Below, one piece after another: positions 16,906 to 26,208 of a stretch of 64,000 bases of DNA. The translations under genes were made by a program, and so were the position numbers. Source of the DNA: Clostridium weizhouense. Lineage in GTDB: Bacteria; Bacillota; Clostridia; Clostridiales; Clostridiaceae. Position 1 is the stretch's first letter; every line of letters starts with the position of its first letter. The notes beneath the pieces are model-generated. The model searched no databases, was not told where the DNA came from, and saw only the letters and a list, made by a program, of their open reading frames with translations. The stretch covers positions 340,384 through 404,383 of the forward strand of contig NZ_JAHXPT010000002.1 of assembly GCF_019431045.1 (NCBI RefSeq), written 5' to 3'.

Positions 16906-17973
16906 TTACAAAATAAATCTTTCTATTTTTAACTTTTTCTTTTCTTTTAAATCCACAAATTCATTATTTAAAAATATTAATGGTTTGTCCAATTCATTAA
17001 TATCCATTTGTACTATTTTACCTGTCTCATCATTATTTAGTAATACATTCCTTCCCATATAATAATTTATTATATGATTTAAAAATACGTTACAATAGTT
17101 ATAATCTAATTTTCCGAAACTTTCCTTCCTAATTATTTGTATTGCTTCAAATGGAGTTTTCTTTTTTCTATATGATCTATCTGAATTTATTGCATCAAAT
17201 ACATCAGCTATAGCAATTATTTTAGCAAACTTAGGAATCTTATCGCCCTTAATTCCTAATGGGTATCCGCTTCCATCTTCTCTTTCATGATGCATTAATA
17301 TACCTTGACACACAGATTTATCTAAAAAATTTAATTTTTTAATAATATTATATCCAAGTAAAGAATGCGTTTTAATCTCATTATAATCCTTAATTGTAAG
17401 TCCTGATGGTTTGTCAAAAATATTGTTATCAATTTGAGTCTTTCCTAAATCATGTAAAAGTGCTGAATATATAAGTAATTTAATCTTTCTATTATCAAAC
17501 TTTAACCATTCTCCTAATAAACTACTTATAGCCGCAACGTTTACACTATGTCTGTATATTGTATCATTTCCACTTCCATAAAATACAATATCATTAATTA
17601 CTGCATTAGGATTCTTTATTACCTCTTGTAACTCTTTTGTTAGCTTTCTAATTTCATCCATTATATCACTTTGGATATTATTTGACTTATTCATTACTTG
17701 ATATAGATTATCACATATATCATTAAATTTGTATTCAACTTTTTTCAATTCACTTTCTGCAGTTTTTTTTGTTATATTTGCTTTATATAATGTATCGTCT
17801 TCATAAATTGAAATTTTATCTACAAAATATGATTTTTTTAATTTTACTAATATCGCCTCTGTTATAATAACATCTTTTGCGAGTAGCACTGTTCTGTCTT
17901 GTTCTATATCTTTTGCAATTATCATTCCTGGCTTCAAGTCATTAATAGTTAAATTTATTATATTTTTTTCCAT
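16906..17973 (-). CDS. HD-GYP domain phosphohydrolase (putative c-di-GMP phosphodiesterase), copy 2
   Basis: A 355-residue protein homologous throughout to 14926-15969: the same N-terminal domain (NDLKPGMIIAKDI), linker, HD-GYP domain and short tail ending in a conserved MDINELDKPLIF stretch. Catalytic motifs are complete: LHDLGKTQID, MHHEREDGSGYPLGI, IIAIADVFDAINSDRSYRKK. ATG 17973 is preferred over the ATG at 17982 because TAGGA lies 9 bases before it and overlaps the alternative. The expected role is degradation of cyclic dinucleotides; there is no obvious sensor domain. The two copies flanking folT imply a local duplication followed by, or around, insertion of the folate unit. Confidence 0.87.
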   Translation of the reverse strand: MEKNIINLTINDLKPGMIIAKDIEQDRTVLLAKDVIITEAILVKLKKSYFVDKISIYEDDTLYKANITKKTAESELKKVEYKFNDICDNLYQVMNKSNNIQSDIMDEIRKLTKELQEVIKNPNAVINDIVFYGSGNDTIYRHSVNVAAISSLLGEWLKFDNRKIKLLIYSALLHDLGKTQIDNNIFDKPSGLTIKDYNEIKTHSLLGYNIIKKLNFLDKSVCQGILMHHEREDGSGYPLGIKGDKIPKFAKIIAIADVFDAINSDRSYRKKKTPFEAIQIIRKESFGKLDYNYCNVFLNHIINYYMGRNVLLNNDETGKIVQMDINELDKPLIFLNNEFVDLKEKKKLKIERFIL

Positions 17974-18184
17974 TGTATGCATCCTACCCCTAAACGTATA
18001 TATTCGACTTTCTTATTATATATTATTCTATTTATTCAATTTTTATCCTTTTTTAAATAATCAAAAAATAATTATTTTACACTTTAATTAAAAATAATAC
18101 TGATATTTTTGACTTGTATTTTTTTCACATGCCTTAACTATAATTTATACTTCAGATTTTACTTTATTATAATTTTCTCTAAAA

Positions 18185-18227
18185 AATAAAAAATTCATCA
18201 TATAATAAACTTATACAATGAATTTAT
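18185..18227 (-). terminator. probable terminator of the DUF368 gene
   Basis: On the minus strand AAATTCAT and ATGAATTT pair around a 19-base A/T loop, followed by TTTTTATTTTTT, just beyond the stop codon at 18239. Confidence 0.65.
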
Positions 18228-18238
18228 ATTTATATAAT

Positions 18239-19123
18239 TTATTTTTTTTCAAGATATACCTTTAACTTTTGAAGAGCTACTATAATACCTCCCCCTATAA
18301 TAAAGAACACTAAATTAAATGTTTTAATACTCATCGGTGATTTAGGAATTTCTAGTGATGTTGGTCCCATAAAGACTGCATATATTGAACCTAACATAAG
18401 CCCTAAAATCATATATATTGTTTGTGATCTATAATTTAATAATACATATTTTACTCCTTTTATTGTTGCAAATATTCCTGCAATAACTCCTAATCCAAAT
18501 ACTATTAGTACTGGTAAGTAGTCAAAATTAAATGTTAAAACTTCCTTTATTGAATTTATTATAGGAGCATATAGTCCAAAAATTAATAATAATGTAGAAC
18601 CAGATATTCCTGGAAGTACCATAGCCGAAATCGCTATCATTGCTACTATAAAAATATATATACAAAGTCCTAATGATAATCTATCCAATGATATATTTCC
18701 GGCACCATTACCTACTACTGGATTAAAATATGTTATTAAAACTACTATTCCTATTCCTATAATCGCAAAAAATATATTTTGATATTTGTTTAATATATTC
18801 TCTTTTTCTTCTATTAAAATTATTGGAATTGCAAAAATAATAAAGCCTATAAATAATGAACTTATTTTATAAATTTCTTTATCAAATATAGACGCCAAAA
18901 ATAATACGGACAGTAAGAATCCAACAATCCATCCTAATCCTAATTTTAACAAAAATTTTATTGAATCCAGTCTTTCTTTTTTATTTCCAGAAACTAAATT
19001 ATTTAAAGAATTGATAAACTTATCGTAAAATCCTAAAATAAAAGCTATAGTTCCCCCTGAAACTCCAGGTACACTATCAGCAAGTGCCATACAAAATCCT
19101 CTTATAAAATTTATTATATACAT
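18239..19123 (-). CDS. DUF368 membrane protein (PopT-type undecaprenyl-phosphate translocase)
   Basis: A 294-residue integral membrane protein with about eight helices. It shows the two internal DUF368 motifs, DSVPGVSGGTIAFILGFYD (about residues 16-34) and LPGISGSTLLLIFGLY (about 168-183), which mark an inverted-repeat transporter fold. DUF368 proteins have been identified as PopT, which recycles the lipid carrier undecaprenyl phosphate across the membrane for cell-wall synthesis. That function is transferred by family. The start is the ATG 7 bases after AAGGAGAAA. It is a single gene with its own hairpin at 18185. Confidence 0.85.
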   Translation of the reverse strand: MYIINFIRGFCMALADSVPGVSGGTIAFILGFYDKFINSLNNLVSGNKKERLDSIKFLLKLGLGWIVGFLLSVLFLASIFDKEIYKISSLFIGFIIFAIPIILIEEKENILNKYQNIFFAIIGIGIVVLITYFNPVVGNGAGNISLDRLSLGLCIYIFIVAMIAISAMVLPGISGSTLLLIFGLYAPIINSIKEVLTFNFDYLPVLIVFGLGVIAGIFATIKGVKYVLLNYRSQTIYMILGLMLGSIYAVFMGPTSLEIPKSPMSIKTFNLVFFIIGGGIIVALQKLKVYLEKK

Positions 19124-19638
19124 ATTACAAGTTTCTCCTTATTTCTTTTAAATTAAATATATATGTTTTAATTAAGCTATTACATTTATAAATTTTATAG
19201 TACATTATGTCTTTAAGCACATAAAATAATATATAAAATTATACTTGTAAGTCATATCATTTATAAATATTTTAATATTTATATTAATGAACAAACTTTA
19301 TTTGAACTTATATATTTTTAAGCTATATATCTAATTATTATAATTAATTTTCATCTATTTAACAAATAAAAAACTCTATAATAATATATTTTAACATAAT
19401 TTTAATATTTATAATAAATATACTAAAAACAAATACTATTTTTATTTAAATGTGTTCTAATTAAATTTATAATCTTTTATAAAATTTTTATATTGAATTA
19501 TATCTTCAGAACTATCAAATAAAATAATATATATAAATCTTATATATATTAGGTGTACAACTTAGCACTTAAATAAATTTTTTTACATAAATATAATATA
19601 TTTAAATGCCATTTATATAAACTTAAAGCATAACAAAT
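19124..19638. other. A/T-rich intergenic region, no gene seen
   Basis: About 510 bases between two minus-strand genes. No frame with a ribosome binding site, no repeat shared with the other elements of the window, and no conserved RNA motif was recognised. Confidence 0.5.
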
Positions 19639-19684
19639 AAGGGACTATCTTTAGTTAATAAAACTTTAAAAATAGTCCCTTTAA
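19639..19684 (-). terminator. terminator of the CPC_1213-type small gene
   Basis: On the minus strand AAGGGACTAT and ATAGTCCCTT pair, with an A/T inner region, starting about 10 bases after the stop codon at 19694. Confidence 0.7.
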
Positions 19685-19693
19685 TTTAAATTA

Positions 19694-19855
19694 TTAATTA
19701 TTGTACATTGGTTTTACTTTCTTATTCCCTGTTTTAGCTTTCCCTTGTATTTCTGGAACTGGTATTTCATCGTTTTTTCTAAAATGTTGTTTTTTGTTGC
19801 TTTCAGTTCCATGTGGTTCACTTGGATCTGGTCTTCTCATTCCTGCTTTTGCCAT
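19694..19855 (-). CDS. CPC_1213-family small basic protein
   Basis: A 53-residue hydrophilic protein beginning MAKAGMRRPDPSEPHG, rich in Lys, Pro and Asn and without membrane segments. It resembles the clostridial CPC_1213 family of short conserved proteins of unknown role. The start is the ATG at 19855 because AGGAGGTAA lies 6 bases upstream; the longer frame to 19882 lacks a site. It stands alone between a DUF368 gene and a divergent degV gene. Confidence 0.75.
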   Translation of the reverse strand: MAKAGMRRPDPSEPHGTESNKKQHFRKNDEIPVPEIQGKAKTGNKKVKPMYNN

Positions 19856-20090
19856 ACTTTTACCTCCTAAATATATCATCATTCTTTTTTAGTATTCTTA
19901 AAAAAATATATACTATGCATGTTAATATATATGTTCTAATTAGTTAATACAGCTATAGTTTTTTGAGAAGAATATATTGACCAAAAACTTATATTTAAAA
20001 ATTATTGTAGTGTAAATAAACCTATGATATAGTTTAATGGATATACAATGATAAGGTTTAAATATTTGCTATACTAAGGAGGAAAAATAT

Positions 20091-20936
20091 TTGCAAAAAA
20101 TTGCTTTAATAACAGATAGTAGTTGCGATTTAAGTGAAAGCACATTAGATAAATATAATATAAAAATGTTGCCATTTAGAGTCATTTTTAATAATAGAGA
20201 ATACCTAGATAGAATTAATATTACTTCAAATGAATTATTTAGTGCATTAGAAAATGAAATTCCAACAACTTCATTACCTGATATAGAATACTCAAGTAAA
20301 TTAATTGAAAATTTAATTTATGAAAACTACACTCACGCAATTATTCTTACTGTTTCAAGTAATTCATCTGGTTGTTTTAATAGTATACGTTTATTATGTG
20401 AACATTATCCAGAATTACAATATCATATTTTTGATACAAAAACTATTGGATATCCTGTTGGAGAAATCACTACACAAGTTGGGAATTTAATCCGAAATAA
20501 TAATAACTTTGAATATATTGTTAACAAACTTGAAGATATTAGATTAAGAACTCACGGATTTGTTACTTTTCCTTCTTTAAAGTATTTAAAAGCTGGTGGA
20601 AGAATAGGACGAGTTGCAGGTGCTATAGCTGAAACTCTAAATTTAAAGCCAATAATTTCTTCTGATGAGGATGGATTTTTATATTCATACGCAAAAGCTC
20701 GTGGAAGAAAACAATCTATACTTAAACTTAAACAAATTTTATTCTCTTATGTTGATAAAAGCAAATGTAAGGTTACAGTATTGAATGGAGCTGCTAATCA
20801 AGAAGCAGAAGCTTTATTAAATGATGTAAAAGATCATCCAAATATAACAGAAATATCTTTGGAAACTATAGGCGCATGTACAGCTGTACATACTGGTCCT
20901 GGGACAATAGGTCTATGTATATTTGAAGAAAGATAG
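20091..20936 (+). CDS. DegV-family fatty-acid-binding protein
   Basis: A 281-residue cytosolic protein of the DegV family, which bind a fatty acid between two domains and serve as FakB-type partners of a fatty acid kinase. The N-terminal motif is LITDSSCDLS (about residues 6-15). TTSLPDIEY, a variant of the usual TSQPS segment, lies near 63, and the fatty-acid head-group region LKYLKAGGRIGRVAGA lies near 165-180. The C-terminus has AVHTGPGTIGL. The start is TTG, 7 bases after AAGGAGG. A second DegV protein is encoded at 53253, only distantly similar. Confidence 0.88.
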   Translation: MQKIALITDSSCDLSESTLDKYNIKMLPFRVIFNNREYLDRINITSNELFSALENEIPTTSLPDIEYSSKLIENLIYENYTHAIILTVSSNSSGCFNSIRLLCEHYPELQYHIFDTKTIGYPVGEITTQVGNLIRNNNNFEYIVNKLEDIRLRTHGFVTFPSLKYLKAGGRIGRVAGAIAETLNLKPIISSDEDGFLYSYAKARGRKQSILKLKQILFSYVDKSKCKVTVLNGAANQEAEALLNDVKDHPNITEISLETIGACTAVHTGPGTIGLCIFEER

Positions 20937-20943
20937 TACATAC

Positions 20944-21000
20944 AAAAAAAGTATAAGATAAAGACATTGTCAGTCAATTATCTTATACTTTTATTTTTTC
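20944..21000. terminator. bidirectional terminator between degV and deoD
   Basis: Arms AAAAGTATAAGATAA and TTATCTTATACTTTT (15 bases, perfect) with T runs on both strands, between two convergent stop codons. Confidence 0.88.
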
Positions 21001-21708
21001 TTATAAATTGATTACTGTTTCAAGTGCAACTTCTATCATATTAGTAAATGTAGTTTGCCTTTCCTCTGCACTTGTTACTTCCCCAGTAACAAAATGATCA
21101 CTCACAGTAAGTAACGCTAATGCATTTACTCCATGTTTAGCTGCAATTGTATATAGAGCTGCTGCCTCCATTTCTACTCCTAAGCAACCGAAATCAGCCC
21201 ATTTTTTCCAATCTTCATTGTCATCACCATAAAATATATCTGAACTATATATAGGTCCAACCTTAGGATCAAATCCTTTTTTCACTGCTATATCGTAAGC
21301 TGGCTTTAATAAATCAAAACTTGCTGTTGGTGCAAATGTTCTTCCTTGAAATCTTACTAAATTAAGATTTGAATCTGTACAAGCTGACATCGCTATTACA
21401 AGATCTCTCACTTTAACTTTTTCATGATATCCACCACAAGTTCCAACTCTTATAAGATTTTTAACACCATAGCTTTCAATTAGTTCAGTAGCATATATTG
21501 AAATTGATGGTATACCCATTCCTGTTCCTTGAACTGAAATTCTTTTTCCTTTATATGTTCCTGTAAATCCATACATTCCTCTAACTTCATTATAACAAAC
21601 CACATCTTCTAAAAAGTTTTCAGCTATAAATTTAGCCCTTAAAGGATCTCCAGGTAATAACACACATTCTGCAATAGCACCTTCTGGTGCATTAATATGA
21701 ATACTCAT
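21001..21708 (-). CDS. deoD: purine-nucleoside phosphorylase, DeoD type
   Basis: A 235-residue hexameric-type PNP (usual length about 235) that splits purine (deoxy)ribonucleosides with phosphate to base and (deoxy)ribose 1-phosphate. Visible motifs are [17 protein letters not shown] (phosphate site, about 18-34), [18 protein letters not shown] near 87 and the nucleoside site [13 protein letters not shown] near 177. TVSDH with its catalytic Asp lies near 203. It lies 33 bases downstream of cdd and near the nucleoside importer, making a salvage cluster: import, deamination of cytidine, phosphorolysis of purine nucleosides. Confidence 0.95.
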   Translation of the reverse strand: MSIHINAPEGAIAECVLLPGDPLRAKFIAENFLEDVVCYNEVRGMYGFTGTYKGKRISVQGTGMGIPSISIYATELIESYGVKNLIRVGTCGGYHEKVKVRDLVIAMSACTDSNLNLVRFQGRTFAPTASFDLLKPAYDIAVKKGFDPKVGPIYSSDIFYGDDNEDWKKWADFGCLGVEMEAAALYTIAAKHGVNALALLTVSDHFVTGEVTSAEERQTTFTNMIEVALETVINL

Positions 21709-21741
21709 TTTTCTCTCTCCTTTTAAGTTACTCTATTATCT

Positions 21742-22149
21742 CTATTTATTATTTCTTTCTAAATCTCCTTTTGTAAATGCTCCTGGTAAAATTTCCGACA
21801 TATCTTTTACAATATAATCTTCTTCATTTTTAGCAAGTATTACTTTTATATTTTCATCACCAAATTCACTTATAACTTGACGACATATTCCACAAGGATA
21901 AGTATATTCTTCTAAACTACCAACTATTGCAATAGCAAGAATTTTATTTTCTCCTTCAGATACACCTTTAAAAATTGCACTTCTTTCAGCACAATTTGTT
22001 GCACCAAAAGAAGCATTTTCTATATTACATCCTCCATAAACTTTACCACTTTCAAAAAGAACAGCGGCTCCTACTTTGAAATTTGAATAAGGAGAATATG
22101 CATTTTCTCTATATTTTAATGCTGTTTTTACAAGATCTTTATAATTCAT
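21742..22149 (-). CDS. cdd: cytidine deaminase
   Basis: A 135-residue homotetrameric-type cytidine deaminase. The zinc site is complete: CAERSAI (Cys and catalytic Glu, about residue 53-55) and PCGICRQVI (two Cys, about 86-89). GCNIENASFG contacts the substrate. The ATG at 22149 is chosen because GGGGAG lies 6-7 bases upstream; the ATG at 22170 is inside that leader. It converts cytidine/deoxycytidine to uridine/deoxyuridine and is followed by deoD in the same short operon, downstream of the nucleoside ABC importer genes. Confidence 0.93.
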   Translation of the reverse strand: MNYKDLVKTALKYRENAYSPYSNFKVGAAVLFESGKVYGGCNIENASFGATNCAERSAIFKGVSEGENKILAIAIVGSLEEYTYPCGICRQVISEFGDENIKVILAKNEEDYIVKDMSEILPGAFTKGDLERNNK

Positions 22150-22248
22150 TTTAAACTCCCCTTTTACCATTAAGATTTATTTCTATATTATTCTAAATTT
22201 AATATGTCTTTTTATTTTATAATACAAATAATATTTCTTTATTAGATA

Positions 22249-22286
22249 AGATAAACTAAAATATACAAGTATATTTTAGTTTATCT
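22249..22286. terminator. long perfect palindrome between the nucleoside importer operon and cdd
   Basis: An 18-base perfect inverted repeat (AGATAAACTAAAATATAC and its complement) with a 2-base loop, 22 bases past the stop of the last importer gene. It lacks a clean T run, so it may be a terminator or an mRNA 3'-end processing hairpin. Confidence 0.6.
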
Positions 22287-22307
22287 ATTACTAATATTTT
22301 TATTATT

Positions 22308-23261
22308 TTATCTCTTTCCTGAATCAAATGGTTCACCAGATGCTCTAGGTGCTTGTGAAGATTTAGAAAATAGTACCAAAGCAATTAATGTAACCACATA
22401 AGGGAATACCTTTAATATAACTGATGGTATAGAAGCTAATGCAGGTATTACTTGTGATACATTTGCAACTGTAGTTGCAAATCCAAAGAATAGAGTTGCT
22501 CCAAGTATACCTAATGGTTTCCATTGACCAAATATTAATGCTGCTAATGCTAAGAATCCAAGTCCTGCAACACTTCCATTAAATTCTCCTGAATATGTTA
22601 CAAGTATTACTGCACCACCAAGAGATGAAAACGCACCTGAAACTAAAACTCCTATATATCTCATACGATAAACGTTTATTCCTGCTGCATCTGCTGCTTG
22701 TGGATGTTCACCACAGGCTCTTAATCTTAGTCCAAAACTAGTTTTATATATCAAAAATATAGTTATTATAAGTATTAAAAGTACTATCCATGTTGTAATA
22801 TAGGTCTTCTTGAAAAATAAATCACCTATTACTGGTATTGATGAAAGACCTGGGATATCTATTGGATAAAATCCTGTTTGAATTCTTATACGTCCACTAC
22901 CTGAAATAGTTCTAGATAAAAAAACAGTTAAAGCCCCTGCTATCATATTAATTGCAGTACCACTAATTACTTGATCTGCATTTAAATTTATACTAGCAAA
23001 TGCATGTAAAAGTGAAAATAACATTCCTACTATTACTGCTACAGCTAAACCTATCCAAAGAGGAAGATTACTATTTGGCATTTTTTCTTGAAGTTTAAAT
23101 ATTGTTAAAGCACCCGAAAATGATCCTATAATCATAAGACCTTCAAGTCCAATGTTTACAACTCCACTTCTTTCACAATATAATGCTCCAAGTGCAGTTA
23201 TTAATAGAGGAATTGTGTATGCAATAGCATAAGGAAACACCTGTTGTATTATTTGCCACAT
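22308..23261 (-). CDS. nucleoside ABC transporter permease 2 (NupQ-like)
   Basis: A 317-residue membrane permease of the BPD_transp_2 family used by BMP-type nucleoside importers. It contains the family signature ERSGVVNIGLEGLMIIGSF (about residues 27-45) and the conserved cytoplasmic loop LRACGEHPQAADAAGINV (about 186-203). The ATG at 23261 is chosen because AAGGAGG is 8 bases upstream, inside the end of the preceding gene. Its start follows that gene's stop codon by one base, which shows translational coupling. It pairs with the 23263-24429 permease to form the channel. Confidence 0.9.
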   Translation of the reverse strand: MWQIIQQVFPYAIAYTIPLLITALGALYCERSGVVNIGLEGLMIIGSFSGALTIFKLQEKMPNSNLPLWIGLAVAVIVGMLFSLLHAFASINLNADQVISGTAINMIAGALTVFLSRTISGSGRIRIQTGFYPIDIPGLSSIPVIGDLFFKKTYITTWIVLLILIITIFLIYKTSFGLRLRACGEHPQAADAAGINVYRMRYIGVLVSGAFSSLGGAVILVTYSGEFNGSVAGLGFLALAALIFGQWKPLGILGATLFFGFATTVANVSQVIPALASIPSVILKVFPYVVTLIALVLFSKSSQAPRASGEPFDSGKR

Positions 23262-23262
23262 A

Positions 23263-24429
23263 TTACTTATCCTCCTTATCATTTATTTGATTATTCTCAT
23301 TTAATGACGAATCTAAATTCTCATCTTTTTTATCATCTGGTAATATACCTGTTCCTGCCATAGCTACTTTTTGTGCATTTTTTAATTCTTTTTTATGTTT
23401 AAATTTATTAACTACCATAGGTACAACAGCACTTGTTGCTGCAAAGTATATAATAGTTGCTATTATTGTATCTGCAATTTCAGGAGGAATACTTGTATTA
23501 GCATTCATAAATCCTTTTCCTGAATATAACAATCCAAAGAATATAGCTGATATTAATACACCTAGAGGATTATTAGCACCTAATAATGATACTGCTATAC
23601 CATCAAAACCTTGGGTTGGCATTACTCCTATTTGGATGTTAGCTGCATTACCAATATATTGAGTAACTCCAGCAAGACCTGCAAGTGCCCCTGCAATCAT
23701 CATTGAAACAACTACATTTTTATTTACAGACATACCAGCATATTCTGCTGCATCTCTATTAAATCCTACTGCTTTTAATTCATACCCTAAAATAGTTTTA
23801 TTTAATATAAAGCCAATAATTATAACAGATATAATTGCAATTAATATACCTAAATTAATATAAGAACCATCAAATAATTTAGTAAGTATTGGTGTCTTTA
23901 AAGATGCTACTTCTGGAAGTAATTTTGATTCAGTTTCTAAACTTTCACCTTTAAAATAAGCTGGAATTGTATAATATACTATCCAATAACAAGCCCAGTT
24001 CATCATAATAGTAGATACAACTTCATTTACATTAAATTTTGCTTTTAATAATCCGGGTATAAATGCCCATAAAGCTCCTGCAACCGCTCCCATAACTACC
24101 ATAACTAATAGTAATATAGGTCTTGGCATACTTGTTGCATAAGTTAGTCCTATTGCTGTAGCACAAAAGCCTCCAAAAAGCATTTGTCCAGCTGCTCCAA
24201 TATTAAAAAGTCCTGTTTTAAATGCAAATGCAACTGAAAGTCCAGTAAGTACTAAAGGTGTTGCTGTTGCTAATGTATTTCCAATTCTTTCTATGTTCAT
24301 TAGGCCGCCTCTAAATAAGAACGTATATCCATCAACTGGATTATCTCCTATAAGAGCCATTAAAATTGCTCCTGCTAATAACCCTAAAACAACTGCTAAT
24401 ATAGAATTTAAAGCTTCTTTTTTACTCAC
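23263..24429 (-). CDS. nucleoside ABC transporter permease 1 (NupP-like)
   Basis: A 388-residue membrane protein with about nine hydrophobic segments, an N-terminal GLSVAFAFKTGLFNIGAAGQ (about 62-81, family signature) and the loop LKAVGFNRDAAEYAGMSV (about 222-239). The C-terminal 50 residues are charged and probably cytoplasmic (rich in Lys, Asp, Asn). It starts within the last four bases of the ATPase gene (ATGA overlap). Together with the second permease and the ATPase it forms a purine/pyrimidine nucleoside importer; specificity is inferred from the deoD and cdd neighbours and the BMP-type binding protein. Confidence 0.9.
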   Translation of the reverse strand: MSKKEALNSILAVVLGLLAGAILMALIGDNPVDGYTFLFRGGLMNIERIGNTLATATPLVLTGLSVAFAFKTGLFNIGAAGQMLFGGFCATAIGLTYATSMPRPILLLVMVVMGAVAGALWAFIPGLLKAKFNVNEVVSTIMMNWACYWIVYYTIPAYFKGESLETESKLLPEVASLKTPILTKLFDGSYINLGILIAIISVIIIGFILNKTILGYELKAVGFNRDAAEYAGMSVNKNVVVSMMIAGALAGLAGVTQYIGNAANIQIGVMPTQGFDGIAVSLLGANNPLGVLISAIFFGLLYSGKGFMNANTSIPPEIADTIIATIIYFAATSAVVPMVVNKFKHKKELKNAQKVAMAGTGILPDDKKDENLDSSLNENNQINDKEDK

Positions 24430-25949
24430 GCTTCTTTCCCCCTTTGAACACCAGCCATCATTAAGCCGACTTCATTTTCATTTGTTTCTGAAGCATTTAC
24501 TGTTCCAATTAATTCTCCGCTATTAATGATTGCGATTCTATCAGATAAATTTAAAACTTCACTAAGTTCTAATGAGATAAGTAATACAGCTTTTCCTTCA
24601 TCTCTTTGTTCTACAAGTCTCTTGTGAATATACTCTATTGATCCAACGTCGAGACCTCTAGTTGGTTGTACTGCAATTAATAGATCTGGATCTAATTCAA
24701 TTTCACGACCAATAATCGCTTTTTGTTGATTACCACCTGACATTGTTCTTGCTAAAGATGCTCCACCTTCACCTGATCTAACATCAAATTCTTCAATTAT
24801 TTTTTCTGCATAATTGTGTATAGCATCTTTATTTAATAAACCATGTTTGGAAAATGGTTCTCTATTATATATTTCTAATACTATGTTATCTTCAATGGTG
24901 TAATCTAAAACTAAGCCTCTTTTTTGTCTATCTTCTGGAATATGAGCTATACCAGCGTCTATACGTTTACGTATAGACATATTAGTAATATCATTACCTT
25001 TAAAATATATTTTTCCAGATTGTATATGTCTCATTCCTGTAATAGCTTCTACTAATTCTGATTGTCCGTTACCTTCTACACCAGCAATCCCTAAAATTTC
25101 TCCTGCTTTAACTTCAATTGAAAAATTCTTAAGTCCAAGAACTTTTTTATTGTTCATTACAGAAAGATCTTCTACTTTTAAAATTATATCACCAGCTTCT
25201 TTTTCTTTTTTATCAACTTTAAAACTTACAGGTCTTCCAACCATCATTTCTGCCATTTCTGATTGAGATGTTTCTTTTACATTTACTGTTCCTATATATT
25301 TTCCACGTCTTATAACTGTACAACGATCTGCTACTGCTTTAATTTCTTTAAGTTTATGAGTTATTAATATTATTGACTTGCCTTCTTTTATAAGATTTTG
25401 CATAATACTTATAAGCTCCTCAATCTCTTGTGGAGTAAGTACCGCAGTTGGTTCATCTAGTATTAAGACCTCAGCATCTCTATATAACATTTTTAAAATT
25501 TCAACTCTTTGTTGCATACCAACTGTTATATCTTCTATTTTTGCATATGGATCAACATTTAGTGAATACTTTTTAGATAATTCATCTATTCTTTTGGCAG
25601 CACTTTTAATATCAACTACTAAACCTTTTTTAGGTTCACATCCTAAAATAATATTTTGAGTTACTGTAAAATTGTGTACTAATTTAAAATGTTGATGTAC
25701 CATTCCTATTCCTAAATCATTTGCTACATTCGGATTAGAAATTTCAACTTCTTTACCTCTTACTTTTATGCATCCTCTTTCTGGTTGATACATACCAAAA
25801 AGAACCGACATTAAAGTAGATTTACCCGCTCCATTTTCACCAAGTAATGCATGAATTTCACCTTTTTTTAATCTAAGAGTGATATTATCATTAGCTACTA
25901 TACCTGGAAATTCTTTACGGATATTTAGCATCTCAACTACATATTCCAT
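24426..25949 (-). CDS. nucleoside ABC transporter ATP-binding protein (NupO-like, two ATPase domains)
   Basis: A 507-residue tandem ABC ATPase of the sugar/nucleoside type. Domain 1 has Walker A GENGAGKST (about 38-46), signature ITVGMQQRVEIL and Walker B VLILDEPTAVL. In domain 2 Walker A is degenerate (AGVEGNGQSEL, about 293), but signature MSGGNQQKAIIGREI and DPDLLIAVQPTRGLDVG are present, as is normal for this family. It overlaps the next permease gene by four bases. The distance to the binding-protein gene upstream is 259 bases and contains a terminator and repeats, suggesting stepped-down expression of the membrane part. Confidence 0.93.
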   Translation of the reverse strand: MEYVVEMLNIRKEFPGIVANDNITLRLKKGEIHALLGENGAGKSTLMSVLFGMYQPERGCIKVRGKEVEISNPNVANDLGIGMVHQHFKLVHNFTVTQNIILGCEPKKGLVVDIKSAAKRIDELSKKYSLNVDPYAKIEDITVGMQQRVEILKMLYRDAEVLILDEPTAVLTPQEIEELISIMQNLIKEGKSIILITHKLKEIKAVADRCTVIRRGKYIGTVNVKETSQSEMAEMMVGRPVSFKVDKKEKEAGDIILKVEDLSVMNNKKVLGLKNFSIEVKAGEILGIAGVEGNGQSELVEAITGMRHIQSGKIYFKGNDITNMSIRKRIDAGIAHIPEDRQKRGLVLDYTIEDNIVLEIYNREPFSKHGLLNKDAIHNYAEKIIEEFDVRSGEGGASLARTMSGGNQQKAIIGREIELDPDLLIAVQPTRGLDVGSIEYIHKRLVEQRDEGKAVLLISLELSEVLNLSDRIAIINSGELIGTVNASETNENEVGLMMAGVQRGKEA

Positions 25950-25969
25950 AACAGAGTCCTCCTTTTATA

Positions 25970-26046
25970 ATTATCAATTGTCAATTGCCAATTGATAATA
26001 CACAATAGTTAATTTTAAAAATATTGTACATTGTCAATTGTCAATC
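25970..26046. repeat. cluster of CAATTG-type short repeats in the importer operon
   Basis: Several overlapping copies of TCAATTG/CAATTGA occur in 77 bases, some forming the palindrome ATTATCAATTG ... CAATTGATAAT. They lie between the ATPase start and the mid-operon terminator. Function is unknown; they could form alternative hairpins in the mRNA. Confidence 0.6.
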
Positions 26047-26111
26047 TTTTAAAGTATGTTTACTATTATGAGTACTTTTTATTTAATAATTATTATATCT
26101 ACTTAAAATTA

Positions 26112-26160
26112 AATAAAAATTTTTATTAGAATATGTGAATATCTAATCCACACATTCTAA
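26112..26160 (-). terminator. mid-operon terminator after the binding-protein gene
   Basis: On the minus strand TTAGAATGTGTG and CACATATTCTAA pair with one mismatch around an 11-base loop, followed by TAAAAATTTTTATTT. It lies 50 bases beyond the binding-protein stop. Partial termination here would give more binding protein than membrane components, as is common in ABC operons. Confidence 0.75.
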
Positions 26161-26208
26161 TATTGTCCTTTTATTTTATAATTGATTATTAAAATTTAAT
26201 CAAAATAA

